From: Ctena decussata
Taxonomy: Eukaryota > Mollusca > Bivalvia > Lucinida > Lucinidae
Direction: 5' to 3'
DNA: 64,000 bases
Assembly: GCA_963989385.1 (NCBI GenBank)
Contig: OZ022508.1
Span: forward strand, 31,518,166 to 31,582,165
In this document: one piece after another, positions 35,627 through 47,745 of the stretch
Layout of the letters: each line of letters opens with the position of its first letter
Position numbering within the stretch: the stretch's first letter is position 1
Notes under the pieces: generated by a model
Told to the model about the DNA's origin: nothing
The model's input: the letters and a program-made list of their open reading frames with translations, nothing else
Database searches by the model: none
Program-made: the position numbers and the translations under genes

Positions 35627-36577
35627 AGTAAGGGGACATGGCTTCGCACAGGGCATGGCTTCGCACACCTCCGAGATTTCTTAGCATGTGTCAGTCATCA
35701 GTTATCTTAACATCATTTTAATTTGCAAATATTACAAGGTTGATGAAATAAACTTTTTGACATCAGTTACGCGTGTAGTGCATCACGTGCTTTTTGGCGC
35801 CAAAATGTTAAGTGACATTTAGATCAAAGTCGATAAAGTTTAACATTTTTATAAGAAACAATATCATGATAGCGCTTTGTCGAAATTCGGCTCCTGAAAT
35901 GTTAATGAAATTATCCTTTGCTTTCTTAAGTATACAAAGTGGACAGTCATAATAAACTATGTCCGTTTTATGAACAAAAAAGAATATCCATGCCACGGGG
36001 TGCGATTTTTGTCCCCTCACTTTTATAAGAAAAGTCCGCATATTATTTTCAGCTGTCATCCTATCTAGTCATAGGTCCATTGTAAGACTACACTGTCGAT
36101 ATGTGATGAATTCAACAAGAACTTATCAGTCACTTTTTATCTGGTGTTTTAAAATCAAATAAAATGCTGAAAATTAGTGATTTTCGTATTTTCATAAATG
36201 AAAGAAGCATTGGCATTATACTTTTTCATTGCAAACTATAAATAATAATAGCGTATTGAAAGTAGTGTTATAATTTTCATTTACTGGTCCCATGATGTAT
36301 GGCAGAATATTTAAAATCATCTAGAAAGCTTCTAATTCCTTCCAAAAGGGGTGTGCAAAGCCATGTCCTCATTTCCCCAAAATATTACATAGAACGGTAG
36401 TGCATATTACCGCACGTGCGACAGATGACGTCAGAGCCTGAGACCAAATATTTTCATGGGTAATGTCCTGAAAAGGTCAAGGCACGTGATTATATGAACA
36501 AACAGGCGTTATGTTAGAAGCTTTGTCAGCAAATGCTGCTGAAGTCATAAAAGTGTGCGAAGCCATGTCCCCTTACT
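35627..36577. mobile_element. TIR element with AGTAAGGGGACATGG ends, 951 bp
   Basis: The first 24 bp and the last 24 bp are perfect inverted repeats (AGTAAGGGGACATGGCTTCG and on). The core word is repeated at 35649 and, diverged, near 36350. TTATATAG on the left and TTATGTAT on the right may be a decayed target duplication. The 83-codon minus frame at 35808-36059 has no known motif. The element ends 97 bp before the large inverted structure that starts at 36675. Confidence 0.75.
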
Positions 36578-37005
36578 TTATGTATACATACGCATGCAAG
36601 CTACAGGAAGATGTACAAACGGGTGCTTTGACTAGTCATGATTGATTTAGTAGGGAGTAATAATATCAGAACGGGAGAGGGAAAACGACAACAGGCCGCG
36701 CATGATCTGGCAATGCGCATGCTCAACTATATACTATTAATAGCTCGTTTAAATATAGCACATATCGACCGATCTATTTTTAAGTCGCTGCATCCATGTT
36801 TAAAAATAGACAATTAAAACAGACAGCTTTTATGACTGTGTGTGGATCACGCAAAACTTATCGTTGAAGAATTTGAATACGAAACATGTTCATCTTTTTT
36901 CGAAATTCGATCAACAAAAAATGTTGGCCAGTTTGATGTCTAATAAACAAACAATCGACATAGTTTAATATGTTTCATTGGCCCTTTTACTGAATGCATG
37001 TATTA

Positions 37006-37760
37006 GGGACGAGTCATTTATTATCAGGTTGGGGGCCGGGTACATTCAGGAGGGTATGTGTGTGTGTGTTTGAGGGGGGGGTTATTGGTGATCTACTGGG
37101 AGGGGAGGGGGTGGTGTGTGTGGAGGCATAGGGGGGGGGGCCTGCATAATTTCTTTTTTTAATTAAAGACAAATGGTAAAAAATCCATTTGTCTTAATTT
37201 AAAAAAAATGTTCAAGACTCCCCATTACACCTACACTTTCAAATAAATTCTATTCTTTCAAATTTAATATTTAAAAACGCTTACAAAGAAGAGAATACTA
37301 GGGTCGCTCTATTCCCCCTCCCCCCACCCCCACCCCAACAAAAAACATTGATGTATTAGTAGGAAAATATACAATGAATGGTCTTAAAACACGTCGATCA
37401 GAGGATATGTTCTCAAGTAAATTTAACGCCTGCGTTTGTGACGGTTCCTTGTCATCAGTAAAAAAACTGCTCTGGAATCTGGGCACTGGGCCCAACACCC
37501 TAAATGTTATTATCAGCTTTATAGAGCATTCAGCATCAGTTTCTTGGTGAACATTTGCAGAAAAAAATAACGAACCATTAATCGGTATATATAATTAACC
37601 TGCAACAACGAGAGAAATTTCTTTGTATTTTCTGCCCAAAAGTTTGATTGAGGTCTGTCTATTATAAAGGTTCTTGAGGTCTGCCTTATATAAGGTGTGT
37701 GGATGGGTCATAAAGTTTTTTGTCACCTATCTGGAGGAGGGGGGGGTGAAAACCAAATAT
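37006..37760. mobile_element. Family G element, truncated
   Basis: The left end GGGACGAGTCATTTATTATC matches the family at 42925-44256. CCGGGTACATTCAGG, TTGGTGATCTACTGGG, AAATTTAACGCCTGCGTTTG and TTTTTTGTCACCTATC follow in the same order as there. G runs lie near 37072, 37132 and 37738. The right TIR is missing. It sits at the junction between the left arm and array 1 of the large inverted structure. Confidence 0.7.
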
Positions 37761-38309
37761 ACTGAAACTGGTAGGTAGCATGATTTGCTCTATGACAAAT
37801 AGGGACCGTGATGCAGCTAAATTTATAATCTCATGATTACAGCTGGAGCATGATCTCCTTTAGCCTGACAACAGCTACAGCTGGGTCTCTGTTAGTGTTA
37901 ACTACAGCACAGCTGAAGCACGCTCTCTATAACAACAGCTGGAGCATGGTCTTTGTTAAGTATATAGAAAATCCTGCTCCACCTGTTGTCATGAGAGTAT
38001 AGCAACAGCTGGAGCATGATCTCTCTTATGTATATAGGAAATCATGCTCCACCTGTTGTCACGAGAGTATAACAACAGCTGGGGCATGGTCTCTGTTAAG
38101 TGAATAGGAAATCATGCGCCACCTGTTCTCATGAGAGTATAACAACATCTGGAGCATGGTCTATGTTAAGTGAATAGGAAATCATGCGCCACCTGTTGTC
38201 ATGAGAGTATAACAACAGCTAGAGCATGGTCTTTGTTAAGTATATAGAAAACTCTGCTCGAACTGTTGTCATGAGAGTATAACAACAGCTGGAGCATGGT
38301 CTCTGTTAA

Positions 38310-39168
38310 GGTGGTGATTTGTGGTATATACAAAAATCTCAATAAAACCATAAAAAATATCGTATCTCCCTGAAAGTTACCAGACTTCTTATTTTTGTTG
38401 TTCTCTACAGTTTAGAATACAAACTAGAGGGACATGCTGTTTAGAAAAGTGTTTTTATATGAAAAGATCAAAGGATAATTTTGTGCGAATAAATCTAAAA
38501 AATGACCATCATTATTGAAAATGTAACTAGGTCTGAACTTAAATTAATCCATTAAAAAGAGCGTCCTAGCAATTATTTGTTCCAACTCTTTCTCAAATTG
38601 TAAGGTAGGCCAGATAAAAACAGTAGCTTTTTCTCAAATGTCTGACCATGTATATAAGTGCATGTATAGTGATTGCATTCATTAATACAGGTAGGTCAGT
38701 TATACCTATATCATACTCACAGTATAAATATTACATTACAATGACCAAACCAGGCGTGTTATTGTAATTATTCAACCTCGAAAATCATGAAAATAGACTC
38801 TACTGTGTATTTTAAGACACATAATTTGGACACAGGCCACACCTATGAATATCTGTGCAGCCTGATAACGCGCAGCAAAAATGGAAAAAATAATTGCTAG
38901 GACGCTCTTCATAATACATTAATTTAAGTTCAGACCTAGTTACATTTTCAATAATGATGGTCATTTTTTAGATTTATTCGCACAAAATTACCCTTTGATC
39001 TTCCCTTATATAAATCCCTTTTAACATCAATAAGTCCTGCATTTGGGGATTCTGAATTGTGAGAAACAACATAAAGAAGGCATCTGCTAAGTTTTGGGAA
39101 GATCCGTTGTATTTTCAGCATTTTATGCAGATTTTTGTCTTTGCCCCAAATCAGTGATAATCACCACC
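38310..39168. mobile_element. TTAA-flanked foldback element, 859 bp
   Basis: TTAA at 38306-38309 and 39169-39172 brackets ends GGTGGTGATT and (inverted) the same. The arms stay complementary for about 280 bp; for example AATGACCATCATTATTGAAA on the left is matched by its complement near 38945. The centre is about 300 bp. It interrupts a satellite monomer, which continues after the second TTAA. piggyBac-type transposases use TTAA. A 30-bp fragment of the same end lies at 57434-57463. Confidence 0.88.
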
Positions 39169-41805
39169 TTAAGTGAATTGGAAATCATGCGCCACCTGTT
39201 GTCATGAGAGTATAACAACAGCTGGAGCATGGTCTATGTTAAGTATATAGGTAATCGTGCTCCACCTGTTGTCATGAGAGTATAGCAACAGCTGGAGCAT
39301 GGTCTCTCTTATGTATATAAAAAATACTGCTCCACCTGTTGTCATGAGAGTATAACAACAACTAGAAATGGTCTCTGTTAAGAAAATAGGAAATCAAGCG
39401 CCACCTGTTATCATGAGAGTAAAACAGCATCTGGAGCATGGTCCCTCTTAAGTATATAGGTAATCATACTCCACCTGTTGTTATGGGAGTATAACACCAT
39501 CTGGAGCATGGTCTCTGTTAAGTTTATATGAAATCCTGCTCTACCTGTTGTCATGAGAGTATAACAACAGCTGGAGCATGGTCTCTGTTAAGTATATAGG
39601 AAATTCTACTCTACCTGTTATCATGAGATTATAACAACAGCTGGAGCATGTTCTCTGTTTAGTGTATACGAAATCATGCTCCTCCTGTTGTCACGAGACT
39701 ATAACATCAGCTTGAGCATGGTTTCTGTTAAGTATATAGGTAATCATGCTCCACCTGTTGTCATGAGAGTATAGCAACAGCTGGAGCATGGTCTCTCTTA
39801 TGTATATAGGAAATTATGCTCCACCTGTTGTCATGAGAGTATAACAACAGCTGGAGCATGGTCTCTGTTAAGTGAATAGGAAATCATGCGCCTCCTGTTG
39901 TCATGAGAGCATAACAACAGGTGGAGCATTTTGTCTGTTTAGTATATACGAAATCATACTCCTCCTGTTGTCATGAGAGTATAACGACAGCTTATGCACG
40001 GTCTCTGTTAAGTATACAGGAAATCATGCTCCACCTGTTGTCATGAGAGTAAAGCAACAGCTGGAGCATGGTCTCTCTTATGTATATTGGAAATTATGCT
40101 CCACCTGTTGTCATGAGAGTATAACAACAGCTAGAGCATGGTCTCTGTTAAGTGAATAGGAAATCATGCGCCTCCTGTTGTCATGAGAGTATAACAACAA
40201 TCTGGAGCATGGTCCCCGGTACATGCAGCATATAGGTAATCATGTTCAACCTGTTGTCATGAGGGTATAGCAACAGCTGGGTCATGGTCTCTCTTATGTA
40301 TATATGAAATTATGATCCACCTGTGCATAGTCTCTGTTAAGGCAATAGGAAATCATGCGCCACCTTTTGTCATTAAAGTATAACAACAGCTGGAGCATGG
40401 TCTTTGTTAAGTTTATAGAAAATCCTGCTCCACCTGTTGTCATGAGAGTATAGCAAAAGCTGGAGAGTGGTCTCTCTTATGTATATAGGAAATCATGCTC
40501 CCACCTGTTGTCCTGAGAGTATCACAACAGCTGGAACATGGTCTCTATTAAGTGAATAGGAAACCATGCGCCACCTGTTGTCATGAGAGTATAACAACAT
40601 CTGGAGCATGGCCTCTGTTAAGTGAAAAGGAAATCATGCGCCACCTGTTGTCATGAGAGTATAACAACAGCTGGAGCATGGTCTCTGTTAAGGCAATGGG
40701 AAATCATGCGCCTCCTGTTGTCATGAGAGTATAACAACAGCTTGAGCATGGTCTCTGTTAAGTATATAGGAAATCATGCTCCACCTGTTGTCATGAGATT
40801 ATAGCAACAGCTGGAGGATGGCCTCTCTTATGTATATAGGAAATTATGCTCCGCCTGTTGTCATGAGAGTATAACAACAGCTGGAGCATGGTCTTTGTTA
40901 AGTGAATAGGAAATCATGCACAACCTGTTGTCATGAGAGTATAACAACATCTGTGGCATGGTCTCTGTTAAGTATGTAGGTAATCATGCTCCACCTGTCG
41001 TCATGAGATTATAGCAACAGCTGGTGGATGGCCTCTCTTATGTATAAAGGAAATTATGCTCCACCTCTTGTCATGAGAGTATAACAACAGCTGGAGCATG
41101 GTCTCTGTTAAGTGAATAGGAAATCATGCACAACCTGTCGTCATGAGAGTATTAAAACATCTGGAGCATGGTCTCTGTTAAGTATATAGGTAATCATGCT
41201 CCACCTGTTGTTATAGGAGTATAACATCATCTGGAGCATGGTCTCTGTTAAGTATATAGAAAATCCTGCTTCACCTGTTGTCATGAGGTTATAACAACAG
41301 TTTGAGCATGGTCTGTCTAATGGGTATAGGAAATCATGCTCCGTCTGTTGTCATGAGAGTATAACAACAGCTGGAGCATGGTCACTGTTAAGTGAATAGG
41401 TAATCGTGCGCCACCTGTTGTCATGAGAGTATAACAACATCTGGAGCATGGTCTCTGTAAAGTATATAGGTAATCATGCTCCAACTGTTGTTATGGGAGT
41501 ATAATAACAGCTGGAGCATGGTCTCTGTTAAGTATATAGGAAATCATGCTCCACCTGTTGTCATGAGAGTATAACAACAGGTGGAGCATGTTCTCTGTTT
41601 AGTATATACGAAATCATGCTCCTCCTGTTGTCACGAGAGTATAACAACAGCTTGAGCATGGTCTCTGTAAGTACTTTAAGAAACCAAGCTTTTCCTGTCG
41701 TCATCAGATTATTACAACAGTCTGTCAGTATTATAGGAAACCATGCTCTTTCTGTTTTCATCAGATTATAACAATAGCTAGACCGTGCTCTCTTTTAGTA
41801 CCATA

Positions 41806-41902
41806 AAGGTTAGAAATAAGACAAAACACAGGTGTTCACGTTTCGACTTTCGTCTTCTTCAGAAACTAGACTGTATTTGAAAAACAAGTAACGTCACGTC
41901 CG
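41806..41902 (-). mobile_element. 97-bp insertion in satellite array 1
   Basis: TTAGTACCATA occurs on both sides (41795-41805 and 41903-41913), either an 11-bp target duplication or two satellite units. The minus strand contains CTGAAGAAGACGAAAGTCG followed by AAAC, resembling the tail region of Penelope-like or other retroelements. Confidence 0.45.
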
Positions 41903-42924
41903 TTAGTACCATAGCAAACGATGCTCCTCCTGTTGTCATCGTATTAAAACAACAGCTGAAGAAGGTCTCTGTTAGTTCTATAGGAAAGTAAAAAGATAGG
42001 CAATGATCAGGAATTAATACAATCAAATCCCACATTCCACTTTCAAAACCAATAGGGAAAGAAGCACATATACACAGATTGTCACAAGTTTACCAAAGAC
42101 ATGTACAGTTAACCGAAGCAGCTCTGATAGTACTAAAGGAAACCATGCTCCTCCTGTTGTCATCAGGTTATAACAGCAGCTGGAGCATGGTCTATGTTAG
42201 TACTTCAGGAAGCCATTCTCCTTCTGTTATCATCAAATTGTTACAACGGCTGGAGCGTGGTCTCTAAAAGTACAATACCTGATGTCATCAGATGATAACA
42301 AAAGCTGAATCACGGTCTATGTTAGTACTATAGGAAACCATGCTCCTCCTATTGCCATCAGATTATAACAACAGCTGGAGCATGGTCTTTTATAGTACTA
42401 TAGGAAACCATGATTCTCCTGTTGCCCTCAGATTATAACAACAGCTTGAGCATGGTCTCTGTTAGAACGATAGGTTACTATGCTCCACCTGCTGTCATCA
42501 GATTATAACAGCAGATGGAGCATGGTCCCTGTACGTACTATAGGAAACCATGCTCCTCCTGTTTTCATGACATGATACATGATGTAACAACAGCTGGAGC
42601 TCTGTCTCCTTTAGTAATATAAGAATCCATGCTCCTCCTGTTGTCATGAGAAAACAACAATAGATGGAACATAGTCTCTATTTTTAAGTTTCATGGGAAC
42701 TGTTTCAACTCTTTGGATAACCGCTTGTTACCGAAAATGCTCTTATGTTACATGCAGTCTGCTGTTTACAAGGCTAATTACACAACAAAACAATAAAGAG
42801 TGTTTTCTTTATATATTCGAGATCAAACGCAGGCTGTCGACTGATACAATCTATCCCGACAACTGTAACACTTTTTTTTGAGGTTAGAAAACGTAACTTT
42901 TATTTTTTTTCTTTGCTTGAATTT

Positions 42925-44256
42925 GGGACGAGTAATTTATAATCAGGTGTGGGGGAACCGGGTACATTTAGGGGATCGGAATTGTTTTTGGTGATGTGGT
43001 GATGTACTGGGGGGGGGTCGGAAATCAATAAGCCTCGGAGCAAGGAGGGGTCATATATTTTAGTAAACATATTGTGGAGGGGGGGGGGGGTCAGAATTCT
43101 TACATCGACCTTCATTTTTAAAAATGGCTCGGCTTCTTGGGGGGGGTGGGGGGGCTTCCAGGTCCCCCATTACTCCTAAAATTTCACTCTTTTTCTTTCA
43201 AACTCAAAACTTAAGGGCATATATGGAAATGTCAGACAAAACTTTGGCAGCTTCATATAAAAAAGACAGCTCTTTTCATTGATTTGCTAGAAAACAACAG
43301 TATGAAAGTGTCTATAAAATCATGTCAAGTAGATGATTTTGTTCTAAATTAAATTTAATGCCTGCATTTGTGATATCAGCTCTCCAGGCGCCTTTTCATC
43401 AGCAGAACTACAGTGGCTTCTGGGGCCGCAGCCCCCAGACCCCCGCGACCCAGACGCCCCAGTATTAGCTTTAACAGTTATAATTATTAAGCTGTTAAGC
43501 AGTGGACAACAGATTGCTGGATGGCCATTAGCAGAAGAAAGTTTAAAAATGAAGACAAGTTTACACAGACCATGAATAATTAACCTGTGTTTCATACATG
43601 TTTTGAATGAGGTCAGTCTTACATAAAATAGGTAATATGGTAAAAAGTATGCAAAGACCAGGAACTGAAACAATCAAAATCCAAATCCAGCCCTCAAACC
43701 ATAGTTGGAAACAACTAAGATTACAAATAATCAAGATACAGAGAACATATGGCCAACCGAGTCAGCAGCTTGTTCCCAAAAGGTGGCCACTCAGCAACCC
43801 AAACCGAACCAAAAATAATAAGAACATACATAAGGTAAAACATCACAGAAACTCTGACACCAAAAACAGGCAACAGAGAACCACAATAGAACTACCGCCT
43901 TGGAACGGTCAGTAATGAATTACTGGGGGGGCTTAAATCGATTTTACAGGCCCAACCTCACCCTTAGTTTCTGAAGTGGTACAAAACATTTAGTTGGTTG
44001 TTCGGTTCGCATGATAACCCTCTAACTCGTCAATGAATCATCACGGTAAACACATAGGTGTAGGTGTGTGAAGGGTAGCTGGGTGTAGGGGATCATAAAA
44101 TTGTTTGTCATCTATTTGCGGGGGGGGGGGGGGGGGGGCGTCGGCAAAATAATACTGGTGAGACTGGGGTGGGGGGTCAGAAAAATTTTGGTGACCCATA
44201 TGAAAATTTACCCCCCCCCCTCCCCCACCTCCACCAGATAATAAATGACCCGTCCC
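42925..44256. mobile_element. Family G TIR element with subterminal G runs, 1.33 kb
   Basis: The ends GGGACGAGTAATTTATAATC and (inverted) GGGACGGGTCATTTATTATC agree at 19 of 23 positions. G runs of 7-20 lie just inside both ends (43010, 43079, 43140 and 44120-44140, 44210). GGCTTCTGGGGCCGCAGCC occurs near 43413. A retroposon copy (43637-43978) sits inside. No transposase was recognised. Confidence 0.75.
43637..43978 (+). mobile_element. Copy of dispersed retroposon R349, nested in family G element
   Basis: Nearly identical to 59403-59751 across its length, from AAAAAGTATGCAAAGACCAG to CCAACCTCACCCTTAG. The frame from 43607 reads QRPGTETIKIQIQPSNHSW and stays open to 43915. No clear flanking duplication was found at this copy. 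Confidence 0.85.
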
Positions 44257-44785
44257 TTAAAAACGTTACTAAAATATTCCTTATTGTTCGAACACAAGAT
44301 CATAAAATACCTTATTCTCTAAGTTAAAACGAGACCCGATGATCCCTAGGTGATGTCGGCAAATACAATAATTTCAGCTTCTGAGTAAAAATGGCCAAAT
44401 TGATCTTCTTACGTTCTTTATTTCTTGTCAGGTAATATCATAAGCTCTATTCTGTTATATCTCTAAACAGGATTTGATAATATCTCAGAAGAGTCTGAGA
44501 TATCACAAACTGAATGATTGTCAGCAAAACTGCAATATAGTGGCGATGATGTTGTGATATCAATAAATCTCTTATTTGTCCTGAATTTTTCTACAAAATA
44601 CATTAAATATTGTCACAAAGTTGTGTTCATTTATTGACACTACAGGTTGGAATTAATGACACCTCATTATAGTTTTTTTTTTGTGATTTAAAAAACTCAG
44701 AATTTTTTTAATAGGAATTGATGTTTTGTCATATTGACCAAACTGTTTGAGTAATATATATGTATCACAAATTCTTGTCGATTTT

Positions 44786-46627
44786 AGTGCGACTTTGCGA
44801 AGCAAAACTAGCGCTTATCATGTGCGTCTGCGTATGCGTTCGCGTGCGCCTTTATGCGCGTTAGCAAAATATTCACCTGTTGCGTTTAGCTTAGTTTCTA
44901 AGTTTAACATAGAGTCTTCAAAACTTGCTCCATATATACATTTAAGAAAGATCTACTGAAAGCAGCGATGCATATTGGCCTGTGGCCTATATTTTACGGC
45001 TCATTGAACATGGACAAAAATATTCATCTGATGCGTTTAGCTCAGTTTCTATGTAACCAAAAGGGATAGTTTCTTCAAACTTGCTCCATAGGTGCATCTG
45101 GTGAAGATCTACTGAATGCAATGATGCAAATTGGGTCATGACCTATAATTCACTGATCACTGAACATAGAACAAATATTCACCTTTGCGTTTAGCTCAGT
45201 TTCTAAGTAATCAAAAGGGATAGAGTCTTCAAACTTGCTCAATAGATCGTCCGGTAAAGCTCCACAAAAATCAGTGATGCATATTGAGTCATGACCTATA
45301 CATGTAATTCACGGATCATTGAAAAGAGGCAAAATATTCACTTGTTGCGTTTACCTCAGTTTCTAAGTAATAAAAAGGGACTGATTCTTTAAACTTGCTC
45401 CATAGGTACATCTTGGAAAGATCTACTGAATGCAGTGATGCATATCGGGCCATGTCGTATATTTTACAGATCATTGGACATAGAATAAAAGATTCACCTG
45501 TTGCGTTTAGCTCAGTTTTCAAGTAACCAAAAGGGGTAGAGTGTCATACTTGCTCCATAGGTAGATCCGATAAAGATCTACAGCATGCAGTGACGCATAT
45601 TGGGCCATGACCTATATTTCACGAATCATTGAACATAGAAAAATATTCACCTTTTGCGTTTAGCTCACTTTCATACTTGCTATATATGAACATCTTGGGA
45701 AGATCTACTGAAAGCAGTGACTTTATTTCATGGCCCAGTGATTGAAACTGTTTGATGTATGAACATTTATGCTTGGAGTTATAAGTCAGTATGATCCGTT
45801 GTTTGACCACAAACAAAATGTAGGCCATAGTGACCCATATTTCAAGGTTCTGTTATTTGCCTTATATCTTGAAGTTTATGTATGAACATGATTGCTTTGA
45901 ATAACCGCTCAGTATGACCCGATGTTTGACATCTGAATGAAGGTATGTCACAGTGACCTATACTTATGGCCCAGTGACTTGGCCGCATATTTCTAATACT
46001 ATTTCATGGATTTACCTTATACTTGGGCTAGTGGTTTGGCCTTCACACTGTGAGTGACCTCATACAATATGTTGGTCAGTGTGACCTATATTTCATGGTC
46101 CAGTAAGTTTGTCTCATATTTCTATCATTATCTTATTGGTTTTCATCATACTTGAGGTAAACGGTTTGGGTTGACACTGTGAGTGACCTCATATTAAATG
46201 TAGGTCGGTGTGACCTATATTTCATGGTCGAGTGAGTTTACTTCATATTTATAATACTATTTCTTGATTAAATGGTTTGAGCTACTGTGAGTGATCTTAT
46301 ACTAATTGTAGGTCATAGTCTAGTGAATTTGTCTCACATTTTTAACGCTATTATATGGATTTGCATTTCACTAGGGTTAATGGTTTGGGCTGACACTATG
46401 ATTACCTCATACTAATTATAGGTCAGTGAGAATATATTTCATGGGCCAGTGATTTTAGGCAACATCTAAACAAACACTATTTCATGGATTGCATTAAGCT
46501 AGGGTTAATGGTTTGGGTCGGTTTTGTGAGTTACCTCATACTAACTGTAGTTCAGTGGGGTCTATATTTCATGGCCCAGTTATTTTAGTCAGTATCTCTA
46601 ACACTAATTTATGGATTTGCACCATAC
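44786..46627 (+). mobile_element. Helentron-like satellite element, left part and two tandem blocks
   Basis: It opens with AGTGCGAC and a perfect hairpin at 44794-44806 (TTTGC, loop GAA, GCAAA), close to the left end of the element at 12236. Block 1 (44870-45720) has six units of 151-158 bp marked by TTGCGTTTAGCTCAGTTTCT near 44880, 45032, 45185, 45343, 45500 and 45655. Block 2 (45826-46627) has units of about 125 bp marked by GACCTATATTTCATGG and CCAGTGA. The array is cut at 46627 and resumes at 47330. Confidence 0.75.
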
Positions 46628-47329
46628 CGGCGTAGAACATTTGATCGGATTGACAGGGCATTTTAGTAGAAAAAATGGACGTTTGAGCGGCAAAAAGTGG
46701 ATATTTGAGCAAAACGGAAAATAACCCTTTTGAGCGGATTACCTGAATTACTCTGACGCTTTGTCTTGTGCTCCTTCCGTTAGCCAGTCAGAAAATGTCC
46801 TTTTAAGTATTCGAGTTAACCTAAGCCTATCGAAAGTCTTAGGTTTACATCTTCTGCCGCATTTTCTGTTGGTGACGTGGTCATCTTGGTCATGAGAATG
46901 TTCGTTTTTTGGGGGAAAATGACTGTGGTACATGTGCTATCTGTGTCATGCGAGCCTTACATTTCTCTTTAGTGCAGCGCCATGAAAGATAACCACTTTT
47001 TAAGGAACTATCTAGTCTGTATCTCAATTACTTTTAAAGGAACTATCTAGTCTGTATCTCAATCAATCACAGATCACAATTTGTATCTACAGCAATAATA
47101 TCCATTGAACTCCTACAAAAAAAACAACCCTGGCTGCATGGGTAAAATATTCATTTCGATTGAAAATCATACTATAAAACTTAACATTTAAACGGGAAAG
47201 GTTTGCATGTGAATACCGTTCACCTGCAAAACTTACGTGTAAATCCAAATCGTTTTCGCTAAACTGTCCATCTTAAATCCGCTCAAATGTCTCAAGTAGG
47301 GTTCTGATTTTCAGCTCAAATATCCGTCG
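46628..47329. mobile_element. 702-bp insertion in a satellite monomer, 8-bp target duplication
   Basis: CACCATAC (46620-46627) and CATCATAC (47330-47337) bracket it, 7 of 8 identical, and the satellite monomer continues in register across. The ends are only loosely inverted (CGGCGTAGAACATTTGATCG versus CGACGGATATTTGAGC), with several TTTGAGCGG words inside each end. An 8-bp duplication suggests hAT, but the ends do not clearly match. The 61-codon minus frame at 46748 has no known motif. Confidence 0.7.
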
Positions 47330-47450
47330 CATCATACTTTGATTAATAATTTTGGCTGAAACTGTGAGTTATTCGTAATAATTGTGCGTCGGTGTGACCT
47401 ATATTTTATGGTTTAGCGATTTAGCCATTTCGCTGTCAAGCCATTTTTCA
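47330..47450 (+). repeat. Remainder of the 125-bp satellite block
   Basis: CATCATACTTTGATTAATAA, CTGTGAGTTATTCGTAATAA and GTGTGACCTATATTTTATGG continue block 2. The right end of the parent element was not found; a SINE follows. Confidence 0.7.
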
Positions 47451-47534
47451 GTTGTCTGCCAAATTTTCATCACGTCGAGCTCGTTGATAATCATTGGTTA
47501 CTCTGTCTGATGTTAATAGTACGGTGCAACTTAT

Positions 47535-47745
47535 GTGATCGAGTGGCCAGAGCGACTCGGTTTTAGTGCAGAAAGTCGCATGAAGATTGTAATTTCGAAC
47601 CCGGGCTTGGCCATCCGACAACTCGAAAACTGTCTCGGTCAACCCAGCAGAAAATGGGTTCCTATTTCGAATCAGGGAAGGATAAGGCAGCGAAAGGAGA
47701 GTAGGCCCACTGCCCCTACGGCTACTAGGCTACAGGGGGGGGGGG
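47535..47745 (+). mobile_element. tRNA-derived SINE (family S3)
   Basis: It contains TTCGAACCCGGGC near 47600, TCAACCCAGCAGAAAATGGG, TCAGGGAAGGATAAGGCAGC and the 3' word CTGCCCCTACGGCTACTAGG. A G run follows. The 84-codon frame over it is an artefact. Confidence 0.75.

Larger units (their letters stand above)
37838..42670 (+). repeat. Satellite array 1, 70-bp hairpin monomer
   Basis: The monomer reads AACAACAGCTGGAGCATGG, then a 24-nt middle containing CTGTTAAGTATATAGG, then CATGCTCCACCTGTTGT and CATGAGAGTAT. Its two 17-bp halves are inverse complements at 16 of 17 positions, so each unit can fold. Length after removing insertions gives roughly 50 units. Beyond 41690 the units drift (GTACTATAGG in the middle). 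Frames here are repeat artefacts. Confidence 0.95.

Noticed and set aside
37838..42670. CRISPR array or coding repeats in the 70-bp arrays
   Set aside because: Units abut with no variable spacers, and open frames are short and shift between units.
44786..47450. Centromeric satellite
   Set aside because: The blocks are short, sit behind an element head hairpin, and share monomers with a dispersed element at 12236, so a mobile-element origin is simpler.
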